A program made the position numbers and the translations under genes. A DNA stretch of 64,000 bases from Rubellicoccus peritrichatus (lineage in GTDB: Bacteria > Verrucomicrobiota > Verrucomicrobiia > Opitutales > Cerasicoccaceae). The notes beneath the pieces were generated by a model. The model made no database searches, had not been told where the DNA came from, and saw nothing but the letters and a program-made list of their open reading frames with translations. This document shows positions 7,517 to 16,858 of the stretch, piece by piece. The stretch is taken from contig NZ_CP136920.1 in NCBI RefSeq assembly GCF_033100135.1, positions 4,149,001-4,213,000 of the forward strand. Reading direction: 5' to 3'. Position 1 is the first letter of the stretch, and each line of letters starts with the position of its first letter.

Positions 7517-9613
7517 CTACTCTCTTGCTTTGATCTCCAACTTCATAAAATGAAGCGGCGGTGGACTGATAGTTTCTTTTTGAGTGAGAGTCATAATCTC
7601 CATGGCTGGGTCAGAACCAGGAACTGCACTAATTTCAACATCATAGTCATCGAGATTTAGCGGCAGCCACACATCCATATCGGATGATACAAGCGGTTGA
7701 AACTCAATAAAAGGCTCGATGACTCTTCGCCGGAAGGAATACTCAAACAATCTTGGATTGGATGATCCATTTTCCATCAATCTAAATGCTGGCATATAGT
7801 GGTTGGCTGAATCATTTGCCGAAGACCCTAAGGCATACTCAATCAGGTTTTTCACCCCATCTCCATCAAAGTCTCCTTCTGGCAACTCACTAAGATTACC
7901 AAATTGTCGCATCTCCCACAGATTGGGGAGATTATCTTCATCGGCAGGAAGGCCGTCAGTGTAAATTTCCACCACACCAAGGTATGCATAAGCTGCCGCT
8001 CCGGCACGCTCAATTGATAGAGTGACCTCCCCAAATTCATTCGAAAACACATCGGCAAAAACTGCGGTCTGATTTTCGTTATTGGCAGCGTTAAGATTGA
8101 TTGAGGTATCGTTGATCGTGTAAGTTCCAGTCCTGTCATTTCCAGCAATACGTGATGCGAATATGGTGAACGTGTATGTCTGATTCGGATTGAGCCCACT
8201 AAACAGTATCTCTGCCCTCGGATAGGTGGCAGATATAAACATTGTATCACGCTGTGCAGTTACGGGATAAATATCATCGACCTGCTGCCCACCAGTCTGA
8301 ATGCCATCAAAGCGAAGTAAGATCTTTGCACTAATACCCGTTGAGCTACCATCATCCGCCACCGCATTATCGATAGATCCGGCAATACGATCTGTAATGT
8401 TGTTCCAATTTCCTGGAGTGAGAAAACCGTTGTCCCCGAAATCAAAGTAAGCCCGATAACTGCCACTTCGCAGAACGGTCGCAGTCGTTGTTACTGAGCT
8501 TCCCCGATAGCCACTATCGACATAACTTGCAGTAATTTCATGGACACCAATATCAAGCCCTTCGACCAGTAACGAGCCACCATCTCCCAAGTCACCAGCC
8601 AAGTTACTTTCCCATCCCAACGTATCAGTGGAAAGTGATACGCCATCGACATCCAAAACCGTTCCTTCAAGAGTCAGTCCCTGCCCTTGCTCAATCACGC
8701 GCTGTCGAGAATTTGCTGCGATCCGAATTTCCGGTTTTACCTGATCCAGCAACCATGACCAACAGTCGACATTATTATAAGTACGACTCCATGAGTTATG
8801 AGAGCCTCCCGGGTAAAGCGTCAACTTGGGATGCGGCTTATCAGTTACAAATGGAACAACTCCCTCGGACCAGGACCATGTTCCTGTATCAACATCAAAG
8901 CTCGCCGTTTGGTTCTTCGTAGTGCCATTTGGATAATTAGACCTCACGTCTGAAGGTAAGCCTGACAATTGTGCTGCGATGCGGTTAACTGAATTTGTCG
9001 CAGTATTGCTTGCGTCACCAATCGCAGTCAGAGCCCAGTAAGGAACAGTTGATGAGGATAAAGCTCCAGTCGTATCATTCACCGAACCACGCACTGCGAC
9101 TGTCATCGCTGCAGTAATCTGGTTGGCATTCGGATCATCATTCAAGAATTCGTGAATGCCGGATGAGCCTGCACTGAGCCCAGTGAAATATATCCTTCGC
9201 GTATCGATGCGATATTGGGTCAGAACAAAATCAAGGAAAGGCCTTATATGATTTTCATTCCACCAGGTATTATTGGTAACCTGCGGAGAAAGAACAATAA
9301 CCCCTTCATCTTCAAACAGGTCATAGAGATCATGCGTGGGCGTATTCAGTATGCTTGGTGGCCCATTTCCCAGCACTTCATGCAAATCGGTCGTTCCGTT
9401 GCCACCTTCGCCAAGACCATGAAAAAAGATAACAACCGGAAAAAGAGTATCCGGCTCTTCTGTATAAGCAGTTGGGAGAAACTCCCAATAACCTCGGGGC
9501 GAGCCATTGGTTCCAATATCAATGGGCAAAAATGAACGAGCCGTTAGTGATAAGCATTGAACAGAAATGCAAATGGTAGAAATGAGAATAAGTTGGGAGC
9601 TAACCTTTTTCAT
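7517..9613 (-). CDS. Large secreted alpha/beta-hydrolase (esterase/PHB-depolymerase-like)
   Basis: Secreted protein of about 698 residues. The start at 9613 (MKKVSSQLILISTICIS) gives a good signal peptide; an in-frame ATG at 9652 adds 13 residues. The N-terminal third is an alpha/beta-hydrolase similar to carbohydrate-esterase or poly-hydroxybutyrate-depolymerase-like proteins: VVIFFHGLGEGGNG (oxyanion region), then the nucleophile elbow GLSAGSSG and a candidate catalytic His in YPGGSHNSWS. The middle is beta-rich, possibly carbohydrate-binding. The C-terminal part has DFDGDGVKNLIEYALG, a calcium-loop-like linker common in verrucomicrobial exoproteins. Substrate unknown; acetylated or feruloylated polysaccharide is plausible. 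Confidence 0.8.
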   Translation of the reverse strand: MKKVSSQLILISTICISVQCLSLTARSFLPIDIGTNGSPRGYWEFLPTAYTEEPDTLFPVVIFFHGLGEGGNGTTDLHEVLGNGPPSILNTPTHDLYDLFEDEGVIVLSPQVTNNTWWNENHIRPFLDFVLTQYRIDTRRIYFTGLSAGSSGIHEFLNDDPNANQITAAMTVAVRGSVNDTTGALSSSTVPYWALTAIGDASNTATNSVNRIAAQLSGLPSDVRSNYPNGTTKNQTASFDVDTGTWSWSEGVVPFVTDKPHPKLTLYPGGSHNSWSRTYNNVDCWSWLLDQVKPEIRIAANSRQRVIEQGQGLTLEGTVLDVDGVSLSTDTLGWESNLAGDLGDGGSLLVEGLDIGVHEITASYVDSGYRGSSVTTTATVLRSGSYRAYFDFGDNGFLTPGNWNNITDRIAGSIDNAVADDGSSTGISAKILLRFDGIQTGGQQVDDIYPVTAQRDTMFISATYPRAEILFSGLNPNQTYTFTIFASRIAGNDRTGTYTINDTSINLNAANNENQTAVFADVFSNEFGEVTLSIERAGAAAYAYLGVVEIYTDGLPADEDNLPNLWEMRQFGNLSELPEGDFDGDGVKNLIEYALGSSANDSANHYMPAFRLMENGSSNPRLFEYSFRRRVIEPFIEFQPLVSSDMDVWLPLNLDDYDVEISAVPGSDPAMEIMTLTQKETISPPPLHFMKLEIKARE

Positions 9614-9780
9614 TACAAAACACACAATTGAACTATGCTTGAGAAACAGCATAGAAAGTCTATTGTATACATTGTAAGTAAACTGTTAGAATTAACAAAG
9701 GTAATCCAAGTCCGATAAGACTTAAAAACAACATTAGGACTTCATTTTCAGCAACTTATGGATTCTGTTCAACCATATGA

Positions 9781-11124
9781 CTACGAAACCAGAACCTCAT
9801 CGCGGCTCTCGTTTCTCAGTAGCTCCGGTATTTCCGCTCGAATATTTGAACGCATCTGAGCAAGGAGATTATAGAGTCCGTAATAAGTCCGATTCAGGTA
9901 AACAGCATGACGTGACCCGCGAGCAGTATTGATGCGTCGGATCTCCTTATCCTTTTGTGTCCGTTCACTGAAAGCATAGATTTCCTTAACATACTGAGGA
10001 TCTCCAAAATCAAAGGTCTCCCGCTGAAAAGGACGTGAGAGCAGCTCAATCGACTCGCGATAGAGGTCTTTTAAAATCAATCGATCAGCCGCATTATCCT
10101 TTGGCAGGATAAGTCCGACTTTTTGTAATAACTCGACAAAAGTTGAATCATCCAGGACTTGATTCATATCGAGCAGCTGAAAATAAAGCTGGTAAAAATC
10201 CTCTTCGAGATACTTTACACAACCGAAATCCAATACATAGAGCAAACCGTCTTTAATGAGAAAATTACCCGGATGAGGGTCTGCATGAAACTCGCGTAAA
10301 TCGTGGATCTGGAAATGATAAAAATCCCACATGGCCTGACCTATCCGATCGCGTTCGGCCTGACTGACATCAGATTCCGCCCATTTATCCAGAGGCATTC
10401 CGTCAATCCACTCCATTGTCAGGATACGGCGCGTCGAATGATCACTAAAATATTTTGGAAAACGAATATCTTTGAGGTGCGAAGTGCGTTTGGAAAGGTC
10501 GATTGATCGTTTCAACTCCAGCCGGTAATCCGTCTCTTCAAGTAAACGTTCTTCCACTTCCCTGAAATAATAATCAATATCTTTTGCAGAAATTCCAAGA
10601 ATTCGTACTGCAATCGGTTTAACCAGGCGTAAATCACTTTTCAAACTTTGTGCGACCCCCGGGTACTGTATCTTTACTGCATATGTCTGGTCACCCAAAG
10701 TTGCCTTATGGACTTGCCCAATCGATGCGGCATTCACCGCCGACTTGGTGAATGTGTCAAAAAGCTTATCCGGCACTTTCCCTAACTCTTGCTTAAACGT
10801 GCGCGAGACCAAAGGATACGAAAGCGGCGGTGCCGAGTATTGGGCTTGGGCAAATTGTTCCTGATAAGCAGGCGGAAGTATGTTTTGATCAACTGAAAGC
10901 AGCTGAGCCACCTTCAACGGCCCACCCTTGAGCGTACTAAAAGCGGAGTAACTCTCTTCAGCATTTACCCGATGCAGTTCCTCTTTACTCGCCTCTCCAG
11001 TGATCTTTTTCTTCGCATAATACTTTGCATAGTTGCCACCAATCTTCGCTCCGGTTGTAACAAGCGAAGCGGCGCGTGCTAACTTATACTTTGGGATCGA
11101 GCGTTGCTCTTTGTTAGTAGCCAT
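9781..11124 (-). CDS. UbiB/ABC1 (AarF/COQ8) family atypical kinase
   Basis: Member of the UbiB/ADCK family, ATP-binding proteins linked to quinone or isoprenoid lipid metabolism. The landmarks are AASIGQVHKA (family A-loop), HADPHPGN and DFGCVK. The usual KxGQ motif reads KVAQ here (GGPLKVAQLLSVD), a Gly-to-Ala change. At 447 residues, without obvious C-terminal membrane segments, it is shorter than the second copy at 21874. It starts 11 bp after the TetR gene stop, so the two form an operon. Regulation by that TetR protein is a reasonable inference. Confidence 0.88.
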   Translation of the reverse strand: MATNKEQRSIPKYKLARAASLVTTGAKIGGNYAKYYAKKKITGEASKEELHRVNAEESYSAFSTLKGGPLKVAQLLSVDQNILPPAYQEQFAQAQYSAPPLSYPLVSRTFKQELGKVPDKLFDTFTKSAVNAASIGQVHKATLGDQTYAVKIQYPGVAQSLKSDLRLVKPIAVRILGISAKDIDYYFREVEERLLEETDYRLELKRSIDLSKRTSHLKDIRFPKYFSDHSTRRILTMEWIDGMPLDKWAESDVSQAERDRIGQAMWDFYHFQIHDLREFHADPHPGNFLIKDGLLYVLDFGCVKYLEEDFYQLYFQLLDMNQVLDDSTFVELLQKVGLILPKDNAADRLILKDLYRESIELLSRPFQRETFDFGDPQYVKEIYAFSERTQKDKEIRRINTARGSRHAVYLNRTYYGLYNLLAQMRSNIRAEIPELLRNESRDEVLVS

Positions 11125-11135
11125 TCGTTGAGTTT

Positions 11136-11789
11136 TTAGGCTACACCTTTTTCTCCGGCCATGAAACGAACGAAATCCAATGCACTGTCCAGCACCTGCG
11201 CCCCAACAAGATCAAAGGCGAGTGACGTGGATTTTTCGACAAGTGCATCTGTTCGCTCGAAACCGTCACTCTCATCTTTGAGCCAGAAATCTATGACGAA
11301 GAGAAACTGAGCGTAAAGTAACCCTGGATAGGCCTGATTCAGTCGCCCTCGACTCGCAACCTCCTTACTGTCTTTGGCCTCAGCAAGTAATGGTTTAGCA
11401 AACTCATTAAAGGCCTTTTGGAAACGTTGCAAATACACTGGTGGATTGACCAATTGGATCCCTGGAAATCGCAACAGCAAATAAGAACGTTGATCGAGGG
11501 CAGTCTCCAGAAAGGTATAGTAAAATGCACCGAGTTTCTGGCGAGCTGGATAGCTTGCATAATCCTCGTCCGATTCCAATACTTCAACCGTATCTTCAAT
11601 CATCGAAGCCCAGATGCCGCCCTCCATGGCCTCGAAAGACGCGAAATGGCCGTAAAACGCTTTCTCTGTAATGCCAAGCCCTCGACAGAACTTACGAACG
11701 CTGGCAGGCGGCTTGCCCTCGTCCATAAGGTGATCGAGATAAGCCTCAATCAGAGTTTCTCGTTTCTGTGCAGACTTTTTCGCTGGCAT
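11136..11789 (-). CDS. TetR-family transcriptional regulator
   Basis: A 217-residue one-domain-plus-ligand-domain repressor. The N-terminal helix-turn-helix is visible in SVRKFCRGLGITEKAFYGHFASFEAM (residues about 30-55), with the characteristic ..FY.HF..ke.. recognition helix. The C-terminal domain is helical and would bind an effector that I cannot predict. It directly precedes and probably controls the UbiB-like gene, 11 bp away on the same strand. Confidence 0.88.
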   Translation of the reverse strand: MPAKKSAQKRETLIEAYLDHLMDEGKPPASVRKFCRGLGITEKAFYGHFASFEAMEGGIWASMIEDTVEVLESDEDYASYPARQKLGAFYYTFLETALDQRSYLLLRFPGIQLVNPPVYLQRFQKAFNEFAKPLLAEAKDSKEVASRGRLNQAYPGLLYAQFLFVIDFWLKDESDGFERTDALVEKSTSLAFDLVGAQVLDSALDFVRFMAGEKGVA

Positions 11790-11843
11790 AAACCAACGAA
11801 AAGCGAAAAGCAGAAAAAGTGCAAGCGCACCAATGTCTTTTAT

Positions 11844-12737
11844 TTATTCATCATGCTCAGGTCTTTCGGCAATCCAGTCTTCACGAGTAGCGACACGCTC
11901 GGGATGTATCAGACTTCGGGCAAGAAAACCTGCACCACGCTCTGGCATCGGATCCTGATCGGTTGGTTGATAGCGCAGATCCATGCTCCAACGAACGCCA
12001 TCAGAGTTATTGGGCCCCGAAGCGTGAATGCAACGATCATTGAAAAGGATCATGTCACCAGGCTTCACTGGAAGAGAGAGTTCCTTTTTTCCAGCCAGAT
12101 GTTTTTCATCAATTTCCAAATACTTGGTGCTGGTTATGGTTTCGTGGTGATAGCTAAGCAGCTTTGTGTGTTGAGTGCGTGGCCATACCATCAGACAGCC
12201 ATTCTCGTCGTTGGTTTCCACTAAGGGAATCCAGACGGTGATCACCGGATTAGCATTTGACTCGGGCCAGTAAGATTTGTCCTGATGCCATGGAACAGCA
12301 CCCGCAGCAACACCTGGAACCTTGGGACGCACATTGTAAACTGGACTACAAAAGATTTCCGGACCGATCAGGGACTCAACTGCATCCAGGATCTTGGGAT
12401 TACTCATGAACTCATAACAACCGGGATGGCGATCACGCCAACCTCGGCCATACTTCAGAAAATCACTGTCCGGGCGACCTTTAAACAAATGGGCAAGGCG
12501 CTTTTCGAAGGGAGCATCCTCCATGAGGTCATCCACAATTCCTGCCTCAAGCAGCTCATCGGCAATCCGAGATACTTTGTCCATGAGTGCCTCACGAATC
12601 GGAGCCATGTCAGCATCATCAAGGATGCCTTTCAGGACCAGATACCCCTCAACCCGATAAAACTCAGCTTGTTCTTCCGTCAAATAACGACTCGCATTCA
12701 ATATAGTTTCCATGCCAATAAGATAATCTTTTTGCAT
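11844..12737 (-). CDS. Phytanoyl-CoA dioxygenase (PhyH)-family protein
   Basis: Fe(II)/2-oxoglutarate-dependent oxygenase of the PhyH family. Iron ligands are visible: HQDKSYW (His and Asp of the HxD motif, near residue 147) and the distal His in DRCIHASGPN, followed by RWSMDLRY, whose Arg would bind 2-oxoglutarate. The 297 residues fit the family. The start at 12737 has a following ATG at 12713 (METILNASRYLT), which begins nearer the conserved part. It lies 48 bp from a divergent AraC-type activator, a classic regulator-target layout. Substrate unknown. Confidence 0.88.
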   Translation of the reverse strand: MQKDYLIGMETILNASRYLTEEQAEFYRVEGYLVLKGILDDADMAPIREALMDKVSRIADELLEAGIVDDLMEDAPFEKRLAHLFKGRPDSDFLKYGRGWRDRHPGCYEFMSNPKILDAVESLIGPEIFCSPVYNVRPKVPGVAAGAVPWHQDKSYWPESNANPVITVWIPLVETNDENGCLMVWPRTQHTKLLSYHHETITSTKYLEIDEKHLAGKKELSLPVKPGDMILFNDRCIHASGPNNSDGVRWSMDLRYQPTDQDPMPERGAGFLARSLIHPERVATREDWIAERPEHDE

Positions 12738-12785
12738 TTTTTAGTCAATTGCCTCAAATTAACATTATTGGTATAAAATCACCAC
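12738..12785. promoter_or_regulatory. Divergent promoter region, PhyH/AraC
   Basis: A 48-bp AT-rich gap holds the start signals for two divergent genes, so their promoters must overlap or lie inside the coding ends. No clear Shine-Dalgarno sequence precedes either start. Autoregulation and control of the dioxygenase by the AraC protein are inferred from layout only. Confidence 0.5.
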
Positions 12786-13607
12786 ATGCAAGAAACCAGA
12801 CTAGCTAACCTCACAGAACGACCCAATATCTTCCAGGCGGGATATGGCGTCCATGGAGCACGAAAAGTCGAGAGCTATAAAATGCAAAATTTGTGGTGCT
12901 TACATCTCTATGATTATGAGGCTGATCTCGAAATTGATGGGGTGCTACTAAGCATAAAAAAAGGCTCAATCAGCATTGCATCCCCTGGTTCAAAATTGGT
13001 CTATCGCTACCAAGGCAAGTCTCCGCATTTCTTCTTTCATTTCACCCTGAAGACCGAATCTGACGCAGAGCAGCCTCTCCCTTTTATAAACCAACCGGGT
13101 GCTTTTGGCACTGGCTTGCGCGTACGCCTTGAAAATGCCGCACTACAATGGACTCAAAACAAACTCTGGAGTGAAATCCGGCTTTGGGACGCACTTTGGG
13201 CACTCAGTGAACAACATATAAGCCAAAAAGACCAACCAAGCTGGGAACCGAAATTCACAGCCATAACAAAGGCCATTGGATATATTGAGAAGAATCTCGC
13301 ACTGCCAATAGGGCTTGGTGATGTTGCCGACATTACTGGCTATTCACAGAATCACTTAAACCGACTATTCAAAAAGCGTTTCAATCAGACGGTGAGTTCA
13401 TACATTATGCTATATCGAATGAACCGGGCAGCCCACTGGTTGAAACATACCAACTGGCCAATCAAAGAAATAGCTCACGAAGTTGGTTTCCACGATCTCC
13501 ATCATTTCAACAAAGCCTTCAAGCGAATCCATGGAATTGCTCCTCGCAACTATCGCCTACTTTCTGCCAATACCACTGAAGACAACACGCAGTCCGTAAA
13601 TCAATAA
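12786..13607 (+). CDS. AraC-family transcriptional regulator
   Basis: A 273-residue regulator with an N-terminal cupin-like sensor region (residues about 20-110) and a C-terminal double helix-turn-helix. The first helix-turn-helix is in PIGLGDVADITGYSQNHLNRLFKKRF and the second in PIKEIAHEVGFHDLHHFNKAFKRIHGIAPRNYR, the typical AraC signature with GF.d..hF...FK...G..P..yR. Most such proteins activate the adjacent divergent operon in response to a small ligand, here probably the PhyH-like gene. Its last 51 bases overlap the end of the convergent ABA4-like gene. Confidence 0.9.
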   Translation: MQETRLANLTERPNIFQAGYGVHGARKVESYKMQNLWCLHLYDYEADLEIDGVLLSIKKGSISIASPGSKLVYRYQGKSPHFFFHFTLKTESDAEQPLPFINQPGAFGTGLRVRLENAALQWTQNKLWSEIRLWDALWALSEQHISQKDQPSWEPKFTAITKAIGYIEKNLALPIGLGDVADITGYSQNHLNRLFKKRFNQTVSSYIMLYRMNRAAHWLKHTNWPIKEIAHEVGFHDLHHFNKAFKRIHGIAPRNYRLLSANTTEDNTQSVNQ

Positions 13608-14009
13608 TCCAAGTGGTCCGAAAATCCAGCATGCCAGTAGCTCGGCAGGAACAAATAACTTTCGTCGCAACGAATCCTGATAGACCCATGTTCCGAGAAA
13701 AACCTGCAAGACTTGCAACTGACACCAACCTGCCAGAAAAACCATCGGATGTGCGGCCAGATCGCGACTTTCACTAAAACTGGTCCCGGTCGGCGTGGGA
13801 AGGCCAAGTATCCATGCCTTGTAACATAAATAAGCCCAGACAAAGACAAATGCCAAGGGCGCTCCCAATGGCTTGCAAACCGAACGAACAAAACTCTTGT
13901 TCGGTAGAAAGATCATACCGATCCAGACCGGCGATGTCATCAATGTGACAAACCAGAAGACACGCGTCAGCATCACGCTGGCAAAGGTTTCAATCAACCA
14001 GGCAGGCAT
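13557..14009 (-). CDS. ABA4-like integral membrane protein (DUF4281)
   Basis: A 150-residue hydrophobic protein with about four membrane segments, near residues 8-30, 45-65, 85-105 and 120-145. The arrangement, with TSPVWIGMIFLPN near the start and HPMVFLAGWCQLQVLQVFLGTWVYQDSLRRK in the middle, matches the ABA4-like/DUF4281 family. This family was named after a plant neoxanthin-synthesis protein; its bacterial role is unknown. The 3' end overlaps the convergent AraC gene by 51 bp. Its leader contains the same TTCTGCCTTCT doublet as ygfZ. Confidence 0.75.
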   Translation of the reverse strand: MPAWLIETFASVMLTRVFWFVTLMTSPVWIGMIFLPNKSFVRSVCKPLGAPLAFVFVWAYLCYKAWILGLPTPTGTSFSESRDLAAHPMVFLAGWCQLQVLQVFLGTWVYQDSLRRKLFVPAELLACWIFGPLGLLIYGLRVVFSGIGRK

Positions 14010-14019
14010 GATGTGAGTA

Positions 14020-14051
14020 AGAAGGCAGAAGACAGAGCTGAGAAGGCAGAA
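14020..14051 (-). repeat. TTCTGCCTTCT doublet in the ABA4-like gene leader
   Basis: Read on the minus strand, TTCTGCCTTCT occurs at 14051-14041 and again at 14030-14020, spaced by 10 bases (21-bp period). It ends 10 bases before the ABA4-like start codon. The doublet and spacing match 4253-4284; the spacer sequence does not. Confidence 0.7.
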
Positions 14052-14151
14052 GTGACGAATTCGCTATAAAGAAAATATAAATTTTCTAACTAACTTTGCG
14101 AAAGATACCATGCAGAGTTGCGGCTCTGCGTTAGCCATTGGCATCATCGGC

Positions 14152-15141
14152 TTATTGCAAGCGCTCTCCAGTATCCATGGAAATGATTAACTTTCCCTGA
14201 TGAAGTCCATCGCCGAAACGTTGCACGGCCTCTGCAATATCTTCCAGTGGGTATGGGCCTTCGGTTATCGGCGTAATCTCATTGTTGTCGATCATTGCGC
14301 TGATATCTCCAAGGCCTTTATTTGGTTTCAATGCAACGATGCGGAGCTTTTTTGTGCTGAACATACGAACGGCACGTCCCAGCAATAGTGTTTGAATCAG
14401 TCGAAGCGTTTGTCCTCCAACTGTGACATAGCTTCCATTCGGTTTGAGCGCCTTCAGGTATTTCAGTGGGAAACAATTGGTCTTTGTATCAAGAATAAGA
14501 TCATAAGTTTTACCAGCACTTGTGAAATCACATTGGGTATAGTCAATAACCTCATCGTAACCCAGCGAACGCATCATATCGAGCTTACTGGCATGGTCCA
14601 CGCCCACAACATGCCCTACTCCCAAAGACCTGGCGATTTGTAACCCGATGGTTCCAACACCACCGCCTGCTCCGTTGATCAAGAGCGTATCAGTCGGCTC
14701 AAGCTGGCCGACATCACGCAACCCTTGCAGGGCGAGTGTCGCTGCATGAGGAATTGCTGCGGCCTGTATGAAGTCAGCCTTGGCGGGCATACGGGAAAGA
14801 CTCGCCTCTGGTATGCTCGCATACTCAGCAAATCCTCCCAAACCACAGTCCGACAAATCTCCGTAAACCGTATCACCTGGTTGGAATGTCTTTACTGCGT
14901 CACCAACCGCTTCTACTCGACCGGCAATATCAACACCAGCAATTCTTACCTTGGGCTTTAACAGACCGCACAGCAGCCGAATGTAGAACGGACTTCCTTT
15001 AACGATGCACCAGTCCCAATCATTAATCGACGCCGCATGAACTTTTACCAAAACCTCATTGGCCCCAACTTGCGGCTGTTCCACTTCAGTAACCTGAAGA
15101 TTACGGGGAGAGCCGTATTGTGTCAGTATGGCTGCCTTCAT
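14152..15141 (-). CDS. NAD(P)H-dependent quinone oxidoreductase-like medium-chain dehydrogenase
   Basis: MDR-superfamily oxidoreductase of 329 residues. The N-terminal GroES-like domain contains EVLVKVHAASINDWD and GVDIAGRVEAVGDAVKTFQPGDTVYGD. The Rossmann domain has the NADPH-binding loop GAGGGVGTIGLQIA near residue 157. No zinc-binding Cys set is evident, so it belongs with the zinc-independent quinone oxidoreductase/alkenal reductase branch. It starts 45 bp after the lipoprotein gene and may be transcribed with it. Substrate cannot be deduced. Confidence 0.88.
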   Translation of the reverse strand: MKAAILTQYGSPRNLQVTEVEQPQVGANEVLVKVHAASINDWDWCIVKGSPFYIRLLCGLLKPKVRIAGVDIAGRVEAVGDAVKTFQPGDTVYGDLSDCGLGGFAEYASIPEASLSRMPAKADFIQAAAIPHAATLALQGLRDVGQLEPTDTLLINGAGGGVGTIGLQIARSLGVGHVVGVDHASKLDMMRSLGYDEVIDYTQCDFTSAGKTYDLILDTKTNCFPLKYLKALKPNGSYVTVGGQTLRLIQTLLLGRAVRMFSTKKLRIVALKPNKGLGDISAMIDNNEITPITEGPYPLEDIAEAVQRFGDGLHQGKLIISMDTGERLQ

Positions 15142-15186
15142 GTATTTTATGAAATGATAAAAGTAGCTGATAGCCTAGGCAATTCG

Positions 15187-15690
15187 CTATCTTGCTTGGC
15201 TGGGTGGTTCAGCAAAACCTTGCATGCTGTTTTGCCTTCCAACATGCGATAACATAAGTTCTGTGAAATCGCTTTTGACTTGTGGTAGGTCGTTTATAGA
15301 AATCCAGCCAACATTATTTAAAGGCATGATCTGAAACTGAGATTCAATAATTTCGCGAATTCCTTGTTCACTAAGTTCAACATTCTCATCATAGTCAATC
15401 AATGCAACTCCCTTGTAAAAAAGGTCTATGCTCTCTCCATCCTCACCTTTAACAAATGCGACAAAAGATCGCCGAAACAAAACACAATAGGTATAAAAAG
15501 CATATCCTCTTTGAGAGTAAAAATCAGTTGAAGCATAGAAATTCTGAAGCTCAGTGAGAGATAAATCAGCTGCTTCAGTAGTCTCAGAATTAAAGAAAGC
15601 ACTTAGAAGTTCATTCTCATGCTCCAGCTGATCCACTCTCGACTGACCATCATGACAAGCTATCAACAAGATTGGCAGCACAAGCCTCAT
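15187..15690 (-). CDS. Putative lipoprotein, unknown function
   Basis: A 167-residue protein if started at the ATG 15690; an in-frame GTG at 15720 is the alternative. MRLVLPILLIACHDG is a lipoprotein signal with lipobox LIAC, so mature protein would be anchored through the Cys at position 12 and face the periplasm or surface. The rest is acidic, with no domain I recognise. It follows the alpha/beta-hydrolase gene closely, about 43 bp. Confidence 0.6.
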   Translation of the reverse strand: MRLVLPILLIACHDGQSRVDQLEHENELLSAFFNSETTEAADLSLTELQNFYASTDFYSQRGYAFYTYCVLFRRSFVAFVKGEDGESIDLFYKGVALIDYDENVELSEQGIREIIESQFQIMPLNNVGWISINDLPQVKSDFTELMLSHVGRQNSMQGFAEPPSQAR

Positions 15691-15733
15691 GTAAAATAAC
15701 AATTTATATTTAAAAATCACGGCTGAAGTTTGG

Positions 15734-16447
15734 TTACTCGTCTTCTTTCATCAACAATTCGCTTAGCCTGACAGCGTTTGATAACATGGCATCATGTCCC
15801 GAGTCAATTTCCTCAATAACAACGCCAAGCTGCTCGGCCCAGCCTCTACATTTATCTTGAGGGAGTGCATTATCTCTTAAACATACTATGTAACGATAAT
15901 TCACTCCGGCCTGGAGTGCGTCATATTTGGCAGGTGACAAATAAACAGCATAGGGTTGTGGATTCAATCTCTTGTAAATGTTCCTGGCTTCCGATTCAGG
16001 CAAATCACTTAAAAACAAACTACGTGCCGCATCATAATCGAGATGAATCGATTTGTCCGATCGAGCGTTGGCCATTTCACCATAACTCGCCCGCCTATCC
16101 TCCGGAACTAAATCAATGGCCGCCTGCCCCCTGTTCAAAACAAGTGCCGCGAGGTAAATGACCGTGCTGATTTTACCCTCAAAACGCTCAGTTAAGTCTG
16201 GCAATACAATGCCCGCCAGTGAATGACCAACCAGCGTGATATCATCCGAATCAATATTCGCGATAAATGAAATACACGCTTCAACATACAGCTCACGGGT
16301 GACGGTTTCACGAGCGGTTTGATCATCTCCATGACCCGGCAGATCAAAAGCAAAACAACGAAATCCTTTCGCTTCCAAAATGGAAATCACATCATCCCAA
16401 CACCACGCTCCATGTGAACCCCCATGTATGAATACAAAATCAGTCAT
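15734..16447 (-). CDS. Alpha/beta-hydrolase, methylesterase-like
   Basis: A 237-residue cytoplasmic hydrolase. FVFIHGGSHGAWCWDDV is the oxyanion-hole segment, followed by FDLPGHGDD. The nucleophile elbow is GHSLAG near residue 90 and the likely catalytic His lies in IDSGHDAML near the C-terminus. The HGGSHGAWCW start and GHSLAGI elbow resemble the plant methylesterase/hydroxynitrile-lyase-like subgroup of the family, which hydrolyse small esters. The natural substrate is unknown. Confidence 0.87.
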   Translation of the reverse strand: MTDFVFIHGGSHGAWCWDDVISILEAKGFRCFAFDLPGHGDDQTARETVTRELYVEACISFIANIDSDDITLVGHSLAGIVLPDLTERFEGKISTVIYLAALVLNRGQAAIDLVPEDRRASYGEMANARSDKSIHLDYDAARSLFLSDLPESEARNIYKRLNPQPYAVYLSPAKYDALQAGVNYRYIVCLRDNALPQDKCRGWAEQLGVVIEEIDSGHDAMLSNAVRLSELLMKEDE

Positions 16448-16534
16448 TTGCAGTCATCAATTGATATGAAGCTTACAACTTGGGATGCTGGCGAAGATAG
16501 TTTTACAGCATTCAAAGTTTCATTCGCCAATAGA

Positions 16535-16843
16535 TCAGGTATTAATTCCTCCCTTGTGCTTGCCATCTATTTTTCCGTCATAGCCATCCACCATCTCGAC
16601 AACATTCTCTAGCTGGTCTTTGGTGATCGCTCCGGTATTTTTGAGCAGAACTACCAAAGAGGAAAGATACAACTTAAGCTCATCATTCTCCTTTTCCAAT
16701 CTTTCAAGCCTCTGCGTAACACTGGAGTTCGTCGCATTATTCAAACTGATTCGCTTCCTCAGGCTTCTAATCTCCTCTTTCTGATCTTCAAGATCCAGCT
16801 GCTGACCAAAGTCGCCAAGCAATAAATATTTTCCCCATCCCAT
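16535..16843 (-). CDS. Coiled-coil hypothetical protein (102 aa)
   Basis: Predicted soluble protein dominated by a coiled coil (residues about 17-65: DLEDQKEEIRSLRKRIS and RLERLEKENDELKLYLSS), with a following helix TKDQLENVVEMVD and a polar Gly/Lys tail. No signal peptide. It begins 15 bp after the stop of the secreted hypothetical gene upstream, so the pair is probably one transcript. Function unknown. Confidence 0.6.
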   Translation of the reverse strand: MGWGKYLLLGDFGQQLDLEDQKEEIRSLRKRISLNNATNSSVTQRLERLEKENDELKLYLSSLVVLLKNTGAITKDQLENVVEMVDGYDGKIDGKHKGGINT

Positions 16844-16858
16844 AGCTTGTTCTTTGTT

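Noticed and set aside
14112-14129. Short hairpin GCAGAG/CTCTGC as a terminator
   Set aside because: Only 6 bp and no T-tract; too weak to call.
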